Positions 1 to 8,361 of a DNA stretch of 51,370 nt are shown in pieces. Positions within the stretch are counted from its first letter, which is position 1. Each line of letters starts with the position of its first letter. The DNA is from Armatimonadota bacterium (lineage in GTDB: Bacteria; Armatimonadota; UBA5829): contig JAAYKG010000101.1 in the NCBI GenBank assembly GCA_012522555.1, positions 1 to 51,370 on the forward strand, given 5' to 3'. Both the position numbers and the translations under genes were made by a program. Below the pieces are notes generated by a model. The model was not told where the DNA came from. It made no database searches and saw nothing but the letters and a program-made list of their open reading frames with translations.

Positions 1-33
1 AGTAAATTGTGCCTGCGACAAAGCGGAAAGGGG

Positions 34-1170
34 TTAGGGGTTCGCATTTACTACCATCCTGCCGTCCTTAGTAAGATGCAGCTTCCGGCCCCTCCATTTC
101 ACCGTGCCGCCAAAATACCCTGCCACCCATACGCCGAACGAAATTGCATCCCTTAACAACAGCAGACAGGCCCGCTTTGGAAACTCTTTGTCGCCTAGCT
201 TTCGCGCACCGACCCAGGCGGTGAGGGTGCGGATTGCCAGAACAAAAAGCAGCAAACCAAAAGCTTCAACGGAACGAGTGAGCGCGGCCAGCATCAGCGC
301 ATATACAGTTCCGAACGTCAACACCAACCCGAAATGTCCCAACGGTCGGCAGGCGCGAGTGGTGCGGGACCAGCGCAATTCCCGAGAGAACACCGAAGAT
401 GCCGATTCGCCGGACATCACCTCGTCTAGGACGTAGTGTGAAACCTCCACTTTCCAATGGAGGTCGGCGGCGCGGCGTCCTATCTGATAATCGTCAGCCA
501 GATAATCGACGATAGCCTCGAATACACCAATAGATATGAGCGCATCGAGACTTATCGCCATAGCCGCTCCCAACCCAAAACGTGACCCGAGCAGACGCGC
601 ACACGCCACCCCAGGGGCGAAAACGCTGCTCATGTGCAAAGCCTCGAGCGCGTCCGTTGTGGTTGCGGCCAGGATTCCTTTATATAAGCAAGTAACGACG
701 CCAACCCCCGGATCTTCAAACGGCGCAACCATAGCCTCCACAAAATTCGGTTCAACTCTGGTGTCGGAATCAGTGATTATTATTATCTGTCCGCGAGCGC
801 GTTTGGCTAGCTGATGAAGCACACGCACTTTGTCGTTTGGTCCTCGAAGTGTGGCGCCAATATGCAAAGAAGCGCCCTTATGCCCCTGGATGGTATCGAG
901 GATTACCCCGATTGCCGGATCTGACGCCTCAAGTGTGCCGAACAGAACCTCATAGTCAGGGTAGTCCTGTCTCAGATATGACGCATAGTTGAGCGCGGCC
1001 TGTCGGTCGACACCGCGCACTGGCTTGAGGATGCTGACCAGTGGTCGAAAATCAGGTGAGCGGCTGATCGGTTTGCCGCCCAAGCATGCAACGAGAGCAG
1101 CCGTTGACGCTATGTAATACACCGTTCCAAACACGACCAGACTGACCAAAAATCCGTTAAGCCAGATCAC
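34..1170 (-). CDS. hpnI: HpnI-like glycosyltransferase (hopanoid biosynthesis)
   Basis: Family 2 glycosyltransferase of the ceramide-glucosyltransferase-like group, 378 aa. An N-terminal membrane helix (about residues 5-30) is followed by the GT-A domain. It shows the LKPVRG start motif (48-53), a DSD metal-binding motif (134-136), a DDYQIGRR acceptor motif (226-233) and an RELRWSRTTR motif near 263-272. Two or three hydrophobic helices close the protein (about 280-350). In hopanoid producers HpnI is known to transfer N-acetylglucosamine to bacteriohopanetetrol at the membrane. The start overlaps the end of the HpnK-like gene upstream by 14 bp, so the two are translationally coupled; the pairing is the main reason to choose HpnI over other GT2 enzymes. 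HpnJ would be expected just beyond the left edge but is not visible. Confidence 0.82.
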   Translation of the reverse strand: MIWLNGFLVSLVVFGTVYYIASTAALVACLGGKPISRSPDFRPLVSILKPVRGVDRQAALNYASYLRQDYPDYEVLFGTLEASDPAIGVILDTIQGHKGASLHIGATLRGPNDKVRVLHQLAKRARGQIIIITDSDTRVEPNFVEAMVAPFEDPGVGVVTCLYKGILAATTTDALEALHMSSVFAPGVACARLLGSRFGLGAAMAISLDALISIGVFEAIVDYLADDYQIGRRAADLHWKVEVSHYVLDEVMSGESASSVFSRELRWSRTTRACRPLGHFGLVLTFGTVYALMLAALTRSVEAFGLLLFVLAIRTLTAWVGARKLGDKEFPKRACLLLLRDAISFGVWVAGYFGGTVKWRGRKLHLTKDGRMVVNANP

Positions 1171-2020
1171 CGATCCCCTCCCGACTCAAGCCCGAATAGG
1201 TAGTCAGTTCATACCGCTGCGAGATAAAGGATCTCAAATCCGGGTCGGCCAACGTCTTGAGATCTTCTAAGTTAGGGCCATATTTCGCCGCGTTCTTCGA
1301 GGTTGACGGATGAAAATACAACTCCACTCTGCGGTGAGGCAGGCGCTGCAGGATACGCATTACGTAATCTGAACCCATTGACCCGCTCATCATACTGCCC
1401 ACTACAACCTCACAGGTCGCCAATCCGGACTGCGCGACCAGCCTGTGACCAACCGACGCCAAATACCCATGGGTTATCCCAATCAACAATTTGTATATGG
1501 GCCTGCGGGGATTGGCTGCTAAATTAGCCCACAATGGCTCGCACGGTATTCGGATCCCCTTTGCACCATTTTTTATCGCTTGACGCACCACAATAGGCAG
1601 CACGCAAGGATGCGCGTGGAGGTGCTGATGCCCATCAACGTGGCTTAACTCAAGCCCAGTCCCCAGAAACGCCTCAAACTGAGCCTCGATTTCCAGCCTC
1701 AGTTGCCGCTGAGTGTGCTTGCTCATAAAATACCGCAGACCCGCCGCCGCAGGGTTATTTGCAAACCTGCCGGCCTCGTCTACAACATTCGGGATTGTAT
1801 CGTGCGGCAGTATGCTGCGAGAGTCGCTAAGCGCCAGGTGCAGGCCGACTGCAAGGCCCGGCTCGTTTTTCGCCAACTCGACCGCACCCAATGCCGCTTT
1901 TCCCCCAACCATCAGCCCCGCGCTGGTCAGTATCCCCTCACGAAAACCCCTGGCGACGGCGGAATTGATTTGGGGTGATGCGCCGAAATCGTCCGCACTC
2001 ACGATAAGTTGCCTAGTCAT
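1157..2020 (-). CDS. hpnK: HpnK-like deacetylase, YdjC/ChbG family
   Basis: 287-aa YdjC/ChbG-type carbohydrate deacetylase. Metal-binding motifs are visible: ADDFG (9-13), GLHL (59-62) and HVDGHQHLHAH (127-137). In the hopanoid pathway HpnK removes the acetyl group from N-acetylglucosaminyl-bacteriohopanetetrol made by HpnI. The adjacent, overlapping HpnI-like gene supports that role; taken alone, the fold would only indicate a chitooligosaccharide-type deacetylase. The ATG at 2018-2020 has no clear Shine-Dalgarno. It faces the divergent glycosidase gene across 103 bp. Confidence 0.82.
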   Translation of the reverse strand: MTRQLIVSADDFGASPQINSAVARGFREGILTSAGLMVGGKAALGAVELAKNEPGLAVGLHLALSDSRSILPHDTIPNVVDEAGRFANNPAAAGLRYFMSKHTQRQLRLEIEAQFEAFLGTGLELSHVDGHQHLHAHPCVLPIVVRQAIKNGAKGIRIPCEPLWANLAANPRRPIYKLLIGITHGYLASVGHRLVAQSGLATCEVVVGSMMSGSMGSDYVMRILQRLPHRRVELYFHPSTSKNAAKYGPNLEDLKTLADPDLRSFISQRYELTTYSGLSREGIGDLA

Positions 2021-2065
2021 AATGTCTGTAGTTACCCAAACCCATCCGATTCAATCCCGCAGCCA

Positions 2066-2094
2066 TTGACAAGCGGCCTCACACACATCACAAT
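2066..2094 (+). promoter_or_regulatory. Sigma70-type promoter for the DUF4091 gene
   Basis: TTGACA at 2066-2071, a 17-bp spacer, and CACAAT at 2089-2094. Transcription would start near 2101, leaving a leader of about 23 nt that carries GGAGGAG ahead of the TTG start at 2124. Confidence 0.6.
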
Positions 2095-2123
2095 ATGGGT
2101 GATGATTTCTCTGGAGGAGATAA

Positions 2124-3776
2124 TTGGCTGAGATAAAAAGTTATCCGTGGCAGCCGCTGATTCGGCCGCCTGCCCCAGGTTCAGATATACCCGATGTTCC
2201 CGCCGGGCCTCTCAAGGCTCTGGCGTGCCGCAATAGTGTGGCGTCGCTGGTGATGCTTCTCACCACAGACGCGAACACTTTGGTGCAAATCAAATTCACT
2301 GAATTGACATCAAATCAATGCACGATTCCGGCGCATTCGCTTACAGCCAAATTGGTCGGAGCTGTCCCAACCCCTGAAGCGGGGGCGGTGATGGATGTGT
2401 TGGAGGATTTTGAGAAGATCAGCCTTGTCAGGTCGTGCGCGATCCATATAACCGCCTCTATCCCCAAGAACATCTCCGCAGGGGTGTACACAGGCAGGGT
2501 CGTGGTCGAAGCCGCCGGAGAGGAGCTTTGCTGCAATGAAATCGAGATCGAGGTCGCGGATGTTGAACTTCCCGATGTGAATAACTGGGACTTTTTTGTC
2601 AACGTGTGGATGAACCCGGGGACGGTCGCCCGGCTGCACAACGTTGAGGTGTGGTCGGACAAACATTTTGAGTTGTTGAAACCGTATGTCGAGGATTTAG
2701 CCTCGCACGGTCAAAAGACCGTCGTGGCGCCGATAATATTTCAGGCATGGGGAACCCAGACGAGAACCCCGTTCCCAAGCTCGGTGATTTGGAAGAAGCG
2801 CGGCAAGGACTATGAATTCGATTTTTCGGTCTTCGGCCGCTATGTCGAATTGCACAAAGAATGTGGCATTGATCAGGCTATTCATTGTTATTCAGTGGTG
2901 CAGGGGCCAGGGCATCGGCAGTCGTATTGCGCCGAATATCTTGACCTTGAGACCGGGCAAACCAGGCGTGAGGATCTGCCGATCGGCAGTGAGGAATATT
3001 CACTGGTCTGGAAGCAATTCTTCGATGCTTTTCGTGTGTATTTGACCTCAAAGGGCTGGCTGGAAAAGACCTATATCGCATTTGACGAACAGCCTGAAGA
3101 GGCCATGATTCCGCTTATGGATATGCTCGCACACCACGCCCCCGATTTCAAACTTTCCCTGGCTGCAAACACACGATCCGACAAATTCGGCAGTCTGGAC
3201 GATCTCAGCTTATCCGGTCAGTTCGATGACAACGGTATATACGAGCTTGCCCCCGCAGAGCGAAAAGCCTTGGGCGTAGCCGATATGCTAAATGCCGATG
3301 ACAGTTGCGCCGTAACACGAGCCTGCCTGCCGGAGATGATTACCACGTTTTATGTTTGCTGTGGGCCGGCGTATCCGAACACTTTTTGCTATAGTCCCTT
3401 GGTGGAATCCAGGATGATGGGCTGGTTTGCGATGCAGGGCGGCTATGATGGATTCTTGCGATGGAGCTACAACGATTGGTCCGATAACCCTTTTACCCAT
3501 CCCGAATACGCTCCGTTCCCGACCGGGGATGTGCATTTTGTCTATCCGGCAGCAAACGGCCCGGCATCGAGCCTGCGCTGGGAGCAGTTGCGCGAAGGGA
3601 TTCAGGATTACGAACTGGCGCTGCTTGCCGCTTCCAAACTGAATAGCGCCGAAGATACTGTTGACTTCGAGCAAGCGATTTCGCTGGCGTGCAGGAATCC
3701 TGATGGCCGCGAGAAAGCGGTCGGCGATATCGAGCTTGCGCGCCGACTGTTGATCCCAATCGCCGCTCGAAAATAA
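2124..3776 (+). CDS. DUF4091 / GH123-like glycoside hydrolase
   Basis: 550-aa protein of the DUF4091 family, related to GH123 beta-N-acetylgalactosaminidases. An N-terminal beta-sandwich (about 1-150) precedes a barrel. The FDEQPEE segment places an Asp-Glu pair at 321-322, which matches the catalytic pair of GH123. The C-terminal signature LREGIQDYEL lies near 489-498 and the RWSYNDWSDNP segment precedes it. The start is TTG at 2124, chosen because GGAGGAG sits 4-5 bases upstream and no better start exists. No signal peptide is seen, so the enzyme is probably cytoplasmic. The substrate cannot be read from the sequence. A well-formed promoter lies at 2066-2094. Confidence 0.8.
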   Translation: MAEIKSYPWQPLIRPPAPGSDIPDVPAGPLKALACRNSVASLVMLLTTDANTLVQIKFTELTSNQCTIPAHSLTAKLVGAVPTPEAGAVMDVLEDFEKISLVRSCAIHITASIPKNISAGVYTGRVVVEAAGEELCCNEIEIEVADVELPDVNNWDFFVNVWMNPGTVARLHNVEVWSDKHFELLKPYVEDLASHGQKTVVAPIIFQAWGTQTRTPFPSSVIWKKRGKDYEFDFSVFGRYVELHKECGIDQAIHCYSVVQGPGHRQSYCAEYLDLETGQTRREDLPIGSEEYSLVWKQFFDAFRVYLTSKGWLEKTYIAFDEQPEEAMIPLMDMLAHHAPDFKLSLAANTRSDKFGSLDDLSLSGQFDDNGIYELAPAERKALGVADMLNADDSCAVTRACLPEMITTFYVCCGPAYPNTFCYSPLVESRMMGWFAMQGGYDGFLRWSYNDWSDNPFTHPEYAPFPTGDVHFVYPAANGPASSLRWEQLREGIQDYELALLAASKLNSAEDTVDFEQAISLACRNPDGREKAVGDIELARRLLIPIAARK

Positions 3777-3863
3777 GTTCAAAGGCGGGATGTGGCCGAG
3801 CTTGGACTGCTATCCGCAACTTTGACCTCATCTGGACCGAAGTAGCGTATAGACAAAGCCCTA

Positions 3864-3955
3864 CGCGTCTGTAAAACGGCTCCTGCGGCCTCGTAGTTGT
3901 CTCGCTTTTACAGGCGCGAGGGCGTAAGGATAACCATCTCCCTCTAGGGCGATGG
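3864..3955. repeat. Two inverted repeats between convergent genes
   Basis: First inverted repeat: 13-bp arms at 3864-3876 and 3906-3918, pairing throughout with one G-U, around a 29-nt loop. Second: a compact hairpin at 3934-3955 (CCATC paired with GATGG, plus an inner CCC/GGG). They sit in the 190-bp gap between a plus-strand and a minus-strand gene. Neither is followed by a long U tract, so a terminator role is possible but unproven. Confidence 0.45.
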
Positions 3956-3966
3956 AGCGATTGTTG

Positions 3967-4989
3967 TTAAAACTTACCGTCGCGGGTTTCGAAGTGGGTA
4001 GGCTTGCCTATGCTTTCTCCGCCCGCAATAATCCATTCCGCGATCCACTCCATCATCTGTTGGGCGTCCACTTTAGGCTTGCCGAACAGCTCATAACCCA
4101 GCGTACCATTTGAAAGCAGAGCGTCCGGGGATTCTACGCCCTCGATGGTTGGTTTTTTGCCCATCAGCTCGCCGTACCGCTGTGCGACTTCGCGCACTTT
4201 GAGGAACTCCGGCCCTGACACATTGATAACAAACGGAGGAACGGCCGCCTTAACGAATGATTGCAGAGCCATCGCATTGGCATCCGCCCGCCAGATGACG
4301 TTGACGCAACCGTTGGAGACGTCGATAGGTTCGCCCCGCCATACCTTTTGGGCTATATCGACCAATACTCCGTAGCGCAGCTCAACAGCATAATTCAGCC
4401 TGATAAGGGAGACAGGGATGTTTCGAGCTGTGCTGAAATGCTGTAGGACGCGTTCTCGACCCAGCACACTCATGGCATATTCGCCGATCGGGCCGATGGC
4501 GTCGTTTTCGGAAGAGCCGCCGGAATCGACAGGCACAAATTTATAAATATTGCCGCTGGAGAACGCTGCGATTCGGCTGTTGGAGTATTTAGTGGACACC
4601 GCGCCGGGCAAAAATGTATTGATCGCCCAGGTTAAACCTTCCGCTCCGGACGAGCCGAACTTCATACCCACCATAAACATCACATTCTTTGCATCCGGCA
4701 ATGCGTGCAGTTGCCCCGGCTGCAAAAAATCGCATTCGATGGTCTCGATTCCGGCATCCTGAAGCCGCTGCTTTTCTTGTTCGGAAGGAAATATCGATGC
4801 CGCCATCACCCGACGGTCGACCCCCGCAGCGTCTGAGGCTCGTTTGGCCATCCTGGTCAATGTAGGACCCATTTTGCCACCTGCCCCGAGCACCATTATG
4901 TCTCCGTCAAGTTTGCCAAGGGCTTCAATAACACCCGGCGTAGGCTCGCTTAGAATCTCTTCCAGCTCGTCTATAGTTTTGATTGCCAT
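3967..4989 (-). CDS. NAD(P)-binding epimerase/dehydratase-like protein
   Basis: 340-aa extended short-chain dehydrogenase fold. The nucleotide-binding loop GAGGKMG is at 35-41 and the conserved FSSGNIY segment, with the catalytic-type serine, is at 143-149. The usual YxxxK motif reads YAMSV (171-175): the tyrosine is present but the lysine position is valine, so the enzyme may be non-classical or may bind nucleotide without normal catalysis. GGAGGT lies 4-5 bases upstream of the ATG at 4987-4989, which fixes the start. It is not in an obvious operon; its neighbour to the left is convergent. The substrate is not identifiable. Confidence 0.75.
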   Translation of the reverse strand: MAIKTIDELEEILSEPTPGVIEALGKLDGDIMVLGAGGKMGPTLTRMAKRASDAAGVDRRVMAASIFPSEQEKQRLQDAGIETIECDFLQPGQLHALPDAKNVMFMVGMKFGSSGAEGLTWAINTFLPGAVSTKYSNSRIAAFSSGNIYKFVPVDSGGSSENDAIGPIGEYAMSVLGRERVLQHFSTARNIPVSLIRLNYAVELRYGVLVDIAQKVWRGEPIDVSNGCVNVIWRADANAMALQSFVKAAVPPFVINVSGPEFLKVREVAQRYGELMGKKPTIEGVESPDALLSNGTLGYELFGKPKVDAQQMMEWIAEWIIAGGESIGKPTHFETRDGKF

Positions 4990-5084
4990 TCTAACCTCCG
5001 TGGTTGCTTATCGTCCCTGTGACTCGCAGCCACTTTATAGTATAGCAGAGGTTTTGGAGTAGTGGAATGTTTTGAGGTGCTATC

Positions 5085-5135
5085 AAAGAAAAACGGGAAT
5101 CCAAAGCCGGTATCAAACCTGCGGCCGGATTCCCG
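5085..5135 (-). terminator. Intrinsic terminator of the queA-HTH operon
   Basis: Perfect 9-bp stem, CGGGAATCC at 5094-5102 with GGATTCCCG at 5127-5135, with an inner GCCG/CGGC pairing. On the minus strand it is followed by TTTTTCTTT (5085-5093). It lies about 25 bp after the stop of the HTH gene. Confidence 0.8.
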
Positions 5136-5159
5136 AGCGCGTCTTCAGTCTAAATGCAA

Positions 5160-6098
5160 TTATTGTTTATCATCATCGGTTTTAGTCTTTGTCGTCTGCT
5201 TTCCGTATTCCATAAACAAAAGGACATCCGAGAGCTTGAACCTGCGCTGGTTGCCGGCCGTGCGATAGTGCTTAAGCGCTCCGCGGTTGGTGTATCTGCG
5301 CACTGTGGTCGGGCAGACGTTAAGCATCCTGGCGGCTTCTTCAAGGCTTATAGTCGGATCGAGCAGCCTTTGGATAAGCTCGTCACGAGTTTCCTTGAAC
5401 GCTTTGTAGGAATTCTGTGCGATCTCTTCTCCGGCTGCACCGAACAACATCTGCAAGTGGGCAGGGATTCGATCCCAGTTGGCCTGAGTAAGCTCCGGGC
5501 CTGCAGGTTTGGGCTTGATTACTATTACATCGCTGGGTTGTGATCTCTGCGGAGGGGTCGGAGAAAGCCCAGCGGAGTGCCCCGAAACGATGCGTTCACC
5601 CGGCGTAACCGGCTTTGGTGTTTCAGTTTTCGGAAGCGGCCTGGGCTGCCCGGTTCCTTCGGACATGTTCAGCGTTCCCTGATCGGCGGGGATTTCCGTC
5701 TCACTAGCAGGCTCTTCAGTTGCTGCCGGAGCCTCTTCTTCGATGACCGCGCCTCTTGATCGGTTCAAAAACGAGAAGAAATCTTCAACCGCAGGCGGCT
5801 CTTCCTCCATAAAGAGCTTGCCGGATTTTTCCGAGGGCTGGTGGTGGGAATCTGGCATCGACGAATCGGCTACGACCTCGGTAGAATCTACGGTCGCTAC
5901 CACCGCCATCGGAGCGTCAGCCGCAGGAGCTTCGATATCGATCTTCCGAATCTTAGGAGTCGGCGTACCGGGTTGGGCGACGGGGCCAGGATTCTTTTGA
6001 GCTTCAGTTACAGGTGGATTCTTCTTGGCCTTAACCTTCTGCTCGTGCTGTTCTACGTGTTTGAACCATTCTCCCAATTTGCTGTCGTAGTTAGCCAT
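5160..6098 (-). CDS. BldC/MerR-type HTH protein with long disordered N-terminus
   Basis: 312-aa protein whose last ~70 residues (about 240-300) form an excisionase/MerR-like winged HTH. The segment ISLEEAARMLNVCPTTVRRY is followed by an R-x-R-R-F-type wing (GNQRRFKLSDVLLFME). The first ~210 residues are rich in Pro, Ala, Glu and Thr with no recognisable fold and are probably disordered. The ATG at 6096-6098 is preferred over the TTG one codon earlier because GGGGG lies at the right distance. It follows queA with only 12 nt between, and both share the promoter at 7209-7237 and the terminator at 5085-5135. A DNA-binding role is well supported; the target is unknown. Confidence 0.78.
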   Translation of the reverse strand: MANYDSKLGEWFKHVEQHEQKVKAKKNPPVTEAQKNPGPVAQPGTPTPKIRKIDIEAPAADAPMAVVATVDSTEVVADSSMPDSHHQPSEKSGKLFMEEEPPAVEDFFSFLNRSRGAVIEEEAPAATEEPASETEIPADQGTLNMSEGTGQPRPLPKTETPKPVTPGERIVSGHSAGLSPTPPQRSQPSDVIVIKPKPAGPELTQANWDRIPAHLQMLFGAAGEEIAQNSYKAFKETRDELIQRLLDPTISLEEAARMLNVCPTTVRRYTNRGALKHYRTAGNQRRFKLSDVLLFMEYGKQTTKTKTDDDKQ

Positions 6099-6110
6099 CA
6101 ATTTTCCCCC

Positions 6111-7121
6111 TCAATATAGCAACATTGCGTCGCCGAAGCTAAAGAAGCGATATTTCATCTGCACAGCGTCAGCGTAAGCTCGTCGGACTAATTCTATTCC
6201 GCCAAACGCGCTCACAAGCATCAGTAAAGTCGATTTAGGTATATGAAAATTAGTAATCAGGCCGTCGATTACTTGAAATTCGTAACCCGGCCGTATAAAC
6301 AGTTTCGTATCAGCCTTGGTCGGGCTAACTTTTCGCTTACCGACGGCGGCGCTTTCTAAGGCTCTCACACTCGTAGTGCCGACGCAGATAATCCTGCCCG
6401 GCGCCGAGTTTATCATCTGTGCACACTGTGGGCTGATTTCAAAAGCCTCCAAGTGCATATCGTGTTCGTCGAGATTTTCGGTTCGCACCGGCCTGAACGT
6501 CGCAATACCGACGTGCAGGGTCACAAATGCGATTTGTATCCCTCTGGCTTTTATCCTATCCAGCAGGTCTTTGGTGAAATGCAAACCGGCTGTGGGCGCA
6601 GCGGCGGAGCCGTCGGCAGCAGCGTAGATGGTTTGGTAGCGATTCTTGTCGCCAAGCTCTTCGTGTATATACGGCGGCAGCGGAACCTCACCTATCCGAG
6701 CTATTACCTCGTCCGGGTCGCCTGTCGCCGAAAAGCGCAGCAGCCTTCCCCCATCCTCTGTTCTGTCGATCACCTCGGCGGCCAGTCCTTTTTCGAACTC
6801 CAATCTGGCCCCCACATGCACTCGCCTACCCGGCTTCACCATCGCATGCCACAACCCAGGCTCGATACGGCGCATCACCAACGCCTCGACAGACCCGCCT
6901 GTCGATTTGAAGCCGCGAAGCCTGACAGCACTGACCCGGGTATCGTTCATAACCAGCAGGTCATCATCCCGCAGATATTCGATTATCTCCCCGAAGCGCC
7001 GGTGCTGGACTTTTTGTCCTGCTCGGTCGACGACCAACAGCCGAGATTGATCTCTTTCCGGCAGCGGTCGCTGGGCGATTAGTTCCTCGGGCAGGTTATA
7101 ATCAAAGTCGCTAAGTTGCAT
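6111..7121 (-). CDS. queA: S-adenosylmethionine:tRNA ribosyltransferase-isomerase
   Basis: 336-aa QueA, which transfers and isomerises the ribosyl part of SAM onto preQ1 in tRNA to form epoxyqueuosine. Recognisable segments are the N-terminal MQLSDFDYNLPEELIAQ, VMNDTRVSAVRL, AAPTAGLHFT, HVGIATFRPV, and FHIPKSTLLMLVSAF near the C-terminus. The ATG at 7119-7121 gives the family's usual N-terminus; an in-frame GTG at 7151 adds ten unconserved residues and has no ribosome-binding site. It is the first gene of a two-gene transcript with the HTH protein. Confidence 0.95.
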   Translation of the reverse strand: MQLSDFDYNLPEELIAQRPLPERDQSRLLVVDRAGQKVQHRRFGEIIEYLRDDDLLVMNDTRVSAVRLRGFKSTGGSVEALVMRRIEPGLWHAMVKPGRRVHVGARLEFEKGLAAEVIDRTEDGGRLLRFSATGDPDEVIARIGEVPLPPYIHEELGDKNRYQTIYAAADGSAAAPTAGLHFTKDLLDRIKARGIQIAFVTLHVGIATFRPVRTENLDEHDMHLEAFEISPQCAQMINSAPGRIICVGTTSVRALESAAVGKRKVSPTKADTKLFIRPGYEFQVIDGLITNFHIPKSTLLMLVSAFGGIELVRRAYADAVQMKYRFFSFGDAMLLY

Positions 7122-7208
7122 CCGGTTCTCTGGGCCAAATGAATCAGGCACAGAGCAGTGTACAACTTCTCTCGCGCAAACCTATACGGCGGGCTGCCTG
7201 TGCATGTG

Positions 7209-7237
7209 ATTGTAGAGGCAAAACGAAGCAAAGTCAA
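7209..7237 (-). promoter_or_regulatory. Promoter of the queA-HTH operon
   Basis: Minus-strand TTGACT (7232-7237), 17-bp spacer, TACAAT (7209-7214). This is close to the sigma70 consensus. The start would fall near 7202, giving a leader of about 80 nt before the queA ATG. Confidence 0.75.
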
Positions 7238-7394
7238 GCAGAAATCTATGTAATTTAACGCCACGTTTCACTCACGGCTCAAGCAAGTAAACTATCATTT
7301 TGGCACAATTGTCGCGGCTTATCGCAGAGAAATGAAATACTGTTTCGCCGCCGACAAATTAGCCCCAAATATTAGGCGATTACGGCGCGGATTA

Positions 7395-8195
7395 CTACCG
7401 TTGGCTGTAGAGTTGAGCCGGAAAAAAAGTTTTTTTGTGTTGTTCAAAACTTTCTGGATTATCATAGATCAGCAGGCAGTTTGTTATCGCTCTGGTTGGG
7501 TTGGAGATAAGTTTGCCGTTAAAATACAAACCCGTCGAGGAACCGCCGTCCAGCCCAGCCGCATCAACACAGCCCAACGCCTGCATAGCTTTGGCCAACT
7601 GGCTGAGGTAGACCTTTCGAGTTGTGGTCACTAATACGAGCTTATTGGCGCGGGTGATACCGACCCCTGTTCGAATTCGGGGCGAAAAGTGGACGCCGCT
7701 GCGAAATCCCTGGTCGCGCGGATAAATAGCAAGCTTGCCGCCAATCAGCAAGCTCGGCCCAGCCGACAACACCGACTGGTAATCGCTCCAGCAATACTGC
7801 TTGGAGTTGATGAAACTGACGATATTTGGCTCGCTGAATGCCACCGCTGTGCCCAAATAGCCGCCATTTATTAACTGCCCATTTATCACGATGTCGCCAG
7901 TCGGTTTGAATGTTCTGGTGCAAAAGAAGGTGCCGTCGATTGCAGCCACCGGCCGAGTTCGTCGAATCATCGAGCGAAATGTCTCGGTAGTCCCGATGCC
8001 GTTTTTCGCCACGGCAGGGGTAACGCGAACAGAAGGGCTGTTCATATTTGCGGTGACTATGTGCATCCATACCCCCGCCACTTTAGCTGTTCGGTAAGAG
8101 ACGTTGGCCGAACAGGATTGTGCGGCAAGCAGCAAAAACGATAGGCTTATCAAGCATCCTGATACTAGACTGCGGTTCAACACTAAGGCCTCCAT
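7395..8195 (-). CDS. Phosphodiester glycosidase family protein (NAGPA-like)
   Basis: About 266 aa, exported, related to the lysosomal phosphodiester alpha-GlcNAcase catalytic domain (DUF2233). Motifs include AAIDGTFF and PTGDIVINGQLI in the first half and the family signature GLDGGSSTGLYFNGK near the C-terminus. The N-terminus has a signal peptide with a hydrophobic core and a likely cut after SCSA. An ATG nine codons upstream (8222) is also open, but the promoter at 8227-8256 would start transcription at about 8220, so the ATG at 8193-8195 is preferred. Members cleave sugar phosphodiesters in cell-envelope polymers; the substrate here is unknown. Confidence 0.82.
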   Translation of the reverse strand: MEALVLNRSLVSGCLISLSFLLLAAQSCSANVSYRTAKVAGVWMHIVTANMNSPSVRVTPAVAKNGIGTTETFRSMIRRTRPVAAIDGTFFCTRTFKPTGDIVINGQLINGGYLGTAVAFSEPNIVSFINSKQYCWSDYQSVLSAGPSLLIGGKLAIYPRDQGFRSGVHFSPRIRTGVGITRANKLVLVTTTRKVYLSQLAKAMQALGCVDAAGLDGGSSTGLYFNGKLISNPTRAITNCLLIYDNPESFEQHKKTFFPAQLYSQR

Positions 8196-8226
8196 GCTAA
8201 GATCATCGGCTAAAATACTCATCTTT

Positions 8227-8256
8227 ATTCTAGCACATCTGTACCGTAACGGTCAA
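8227..8256 (-). promoter_or_regulatory. Promoter of the phosphodiester glycosidase gene
   Basis: Minus-strand TTGACC (8251-8256), 18-bp spacer, TAGAAT (8227-8232). The expected start (about 8220) falls at or inside the first in-frame ATG, which argues for the second ATG as the true start. Confidence 0.6.
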
Positions 8257-8361
8257 TATCTATAGCGTGGTACCGCAGTCTAGTCAAGTTATATGGCAGG
8301 CAGACATATATTATTTTAGTTTTTGCTTAATATTGTATGCTGGCCCGCTGCAAAATCTGCT

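Noticed and set aside
7122-7208. preQ1 riboswitch before queA
   Set aside because: The leader has no short loop-stem-A-rich tail pseudoknot; only a weak CAGGCA/TGCCTG pairing is visible.
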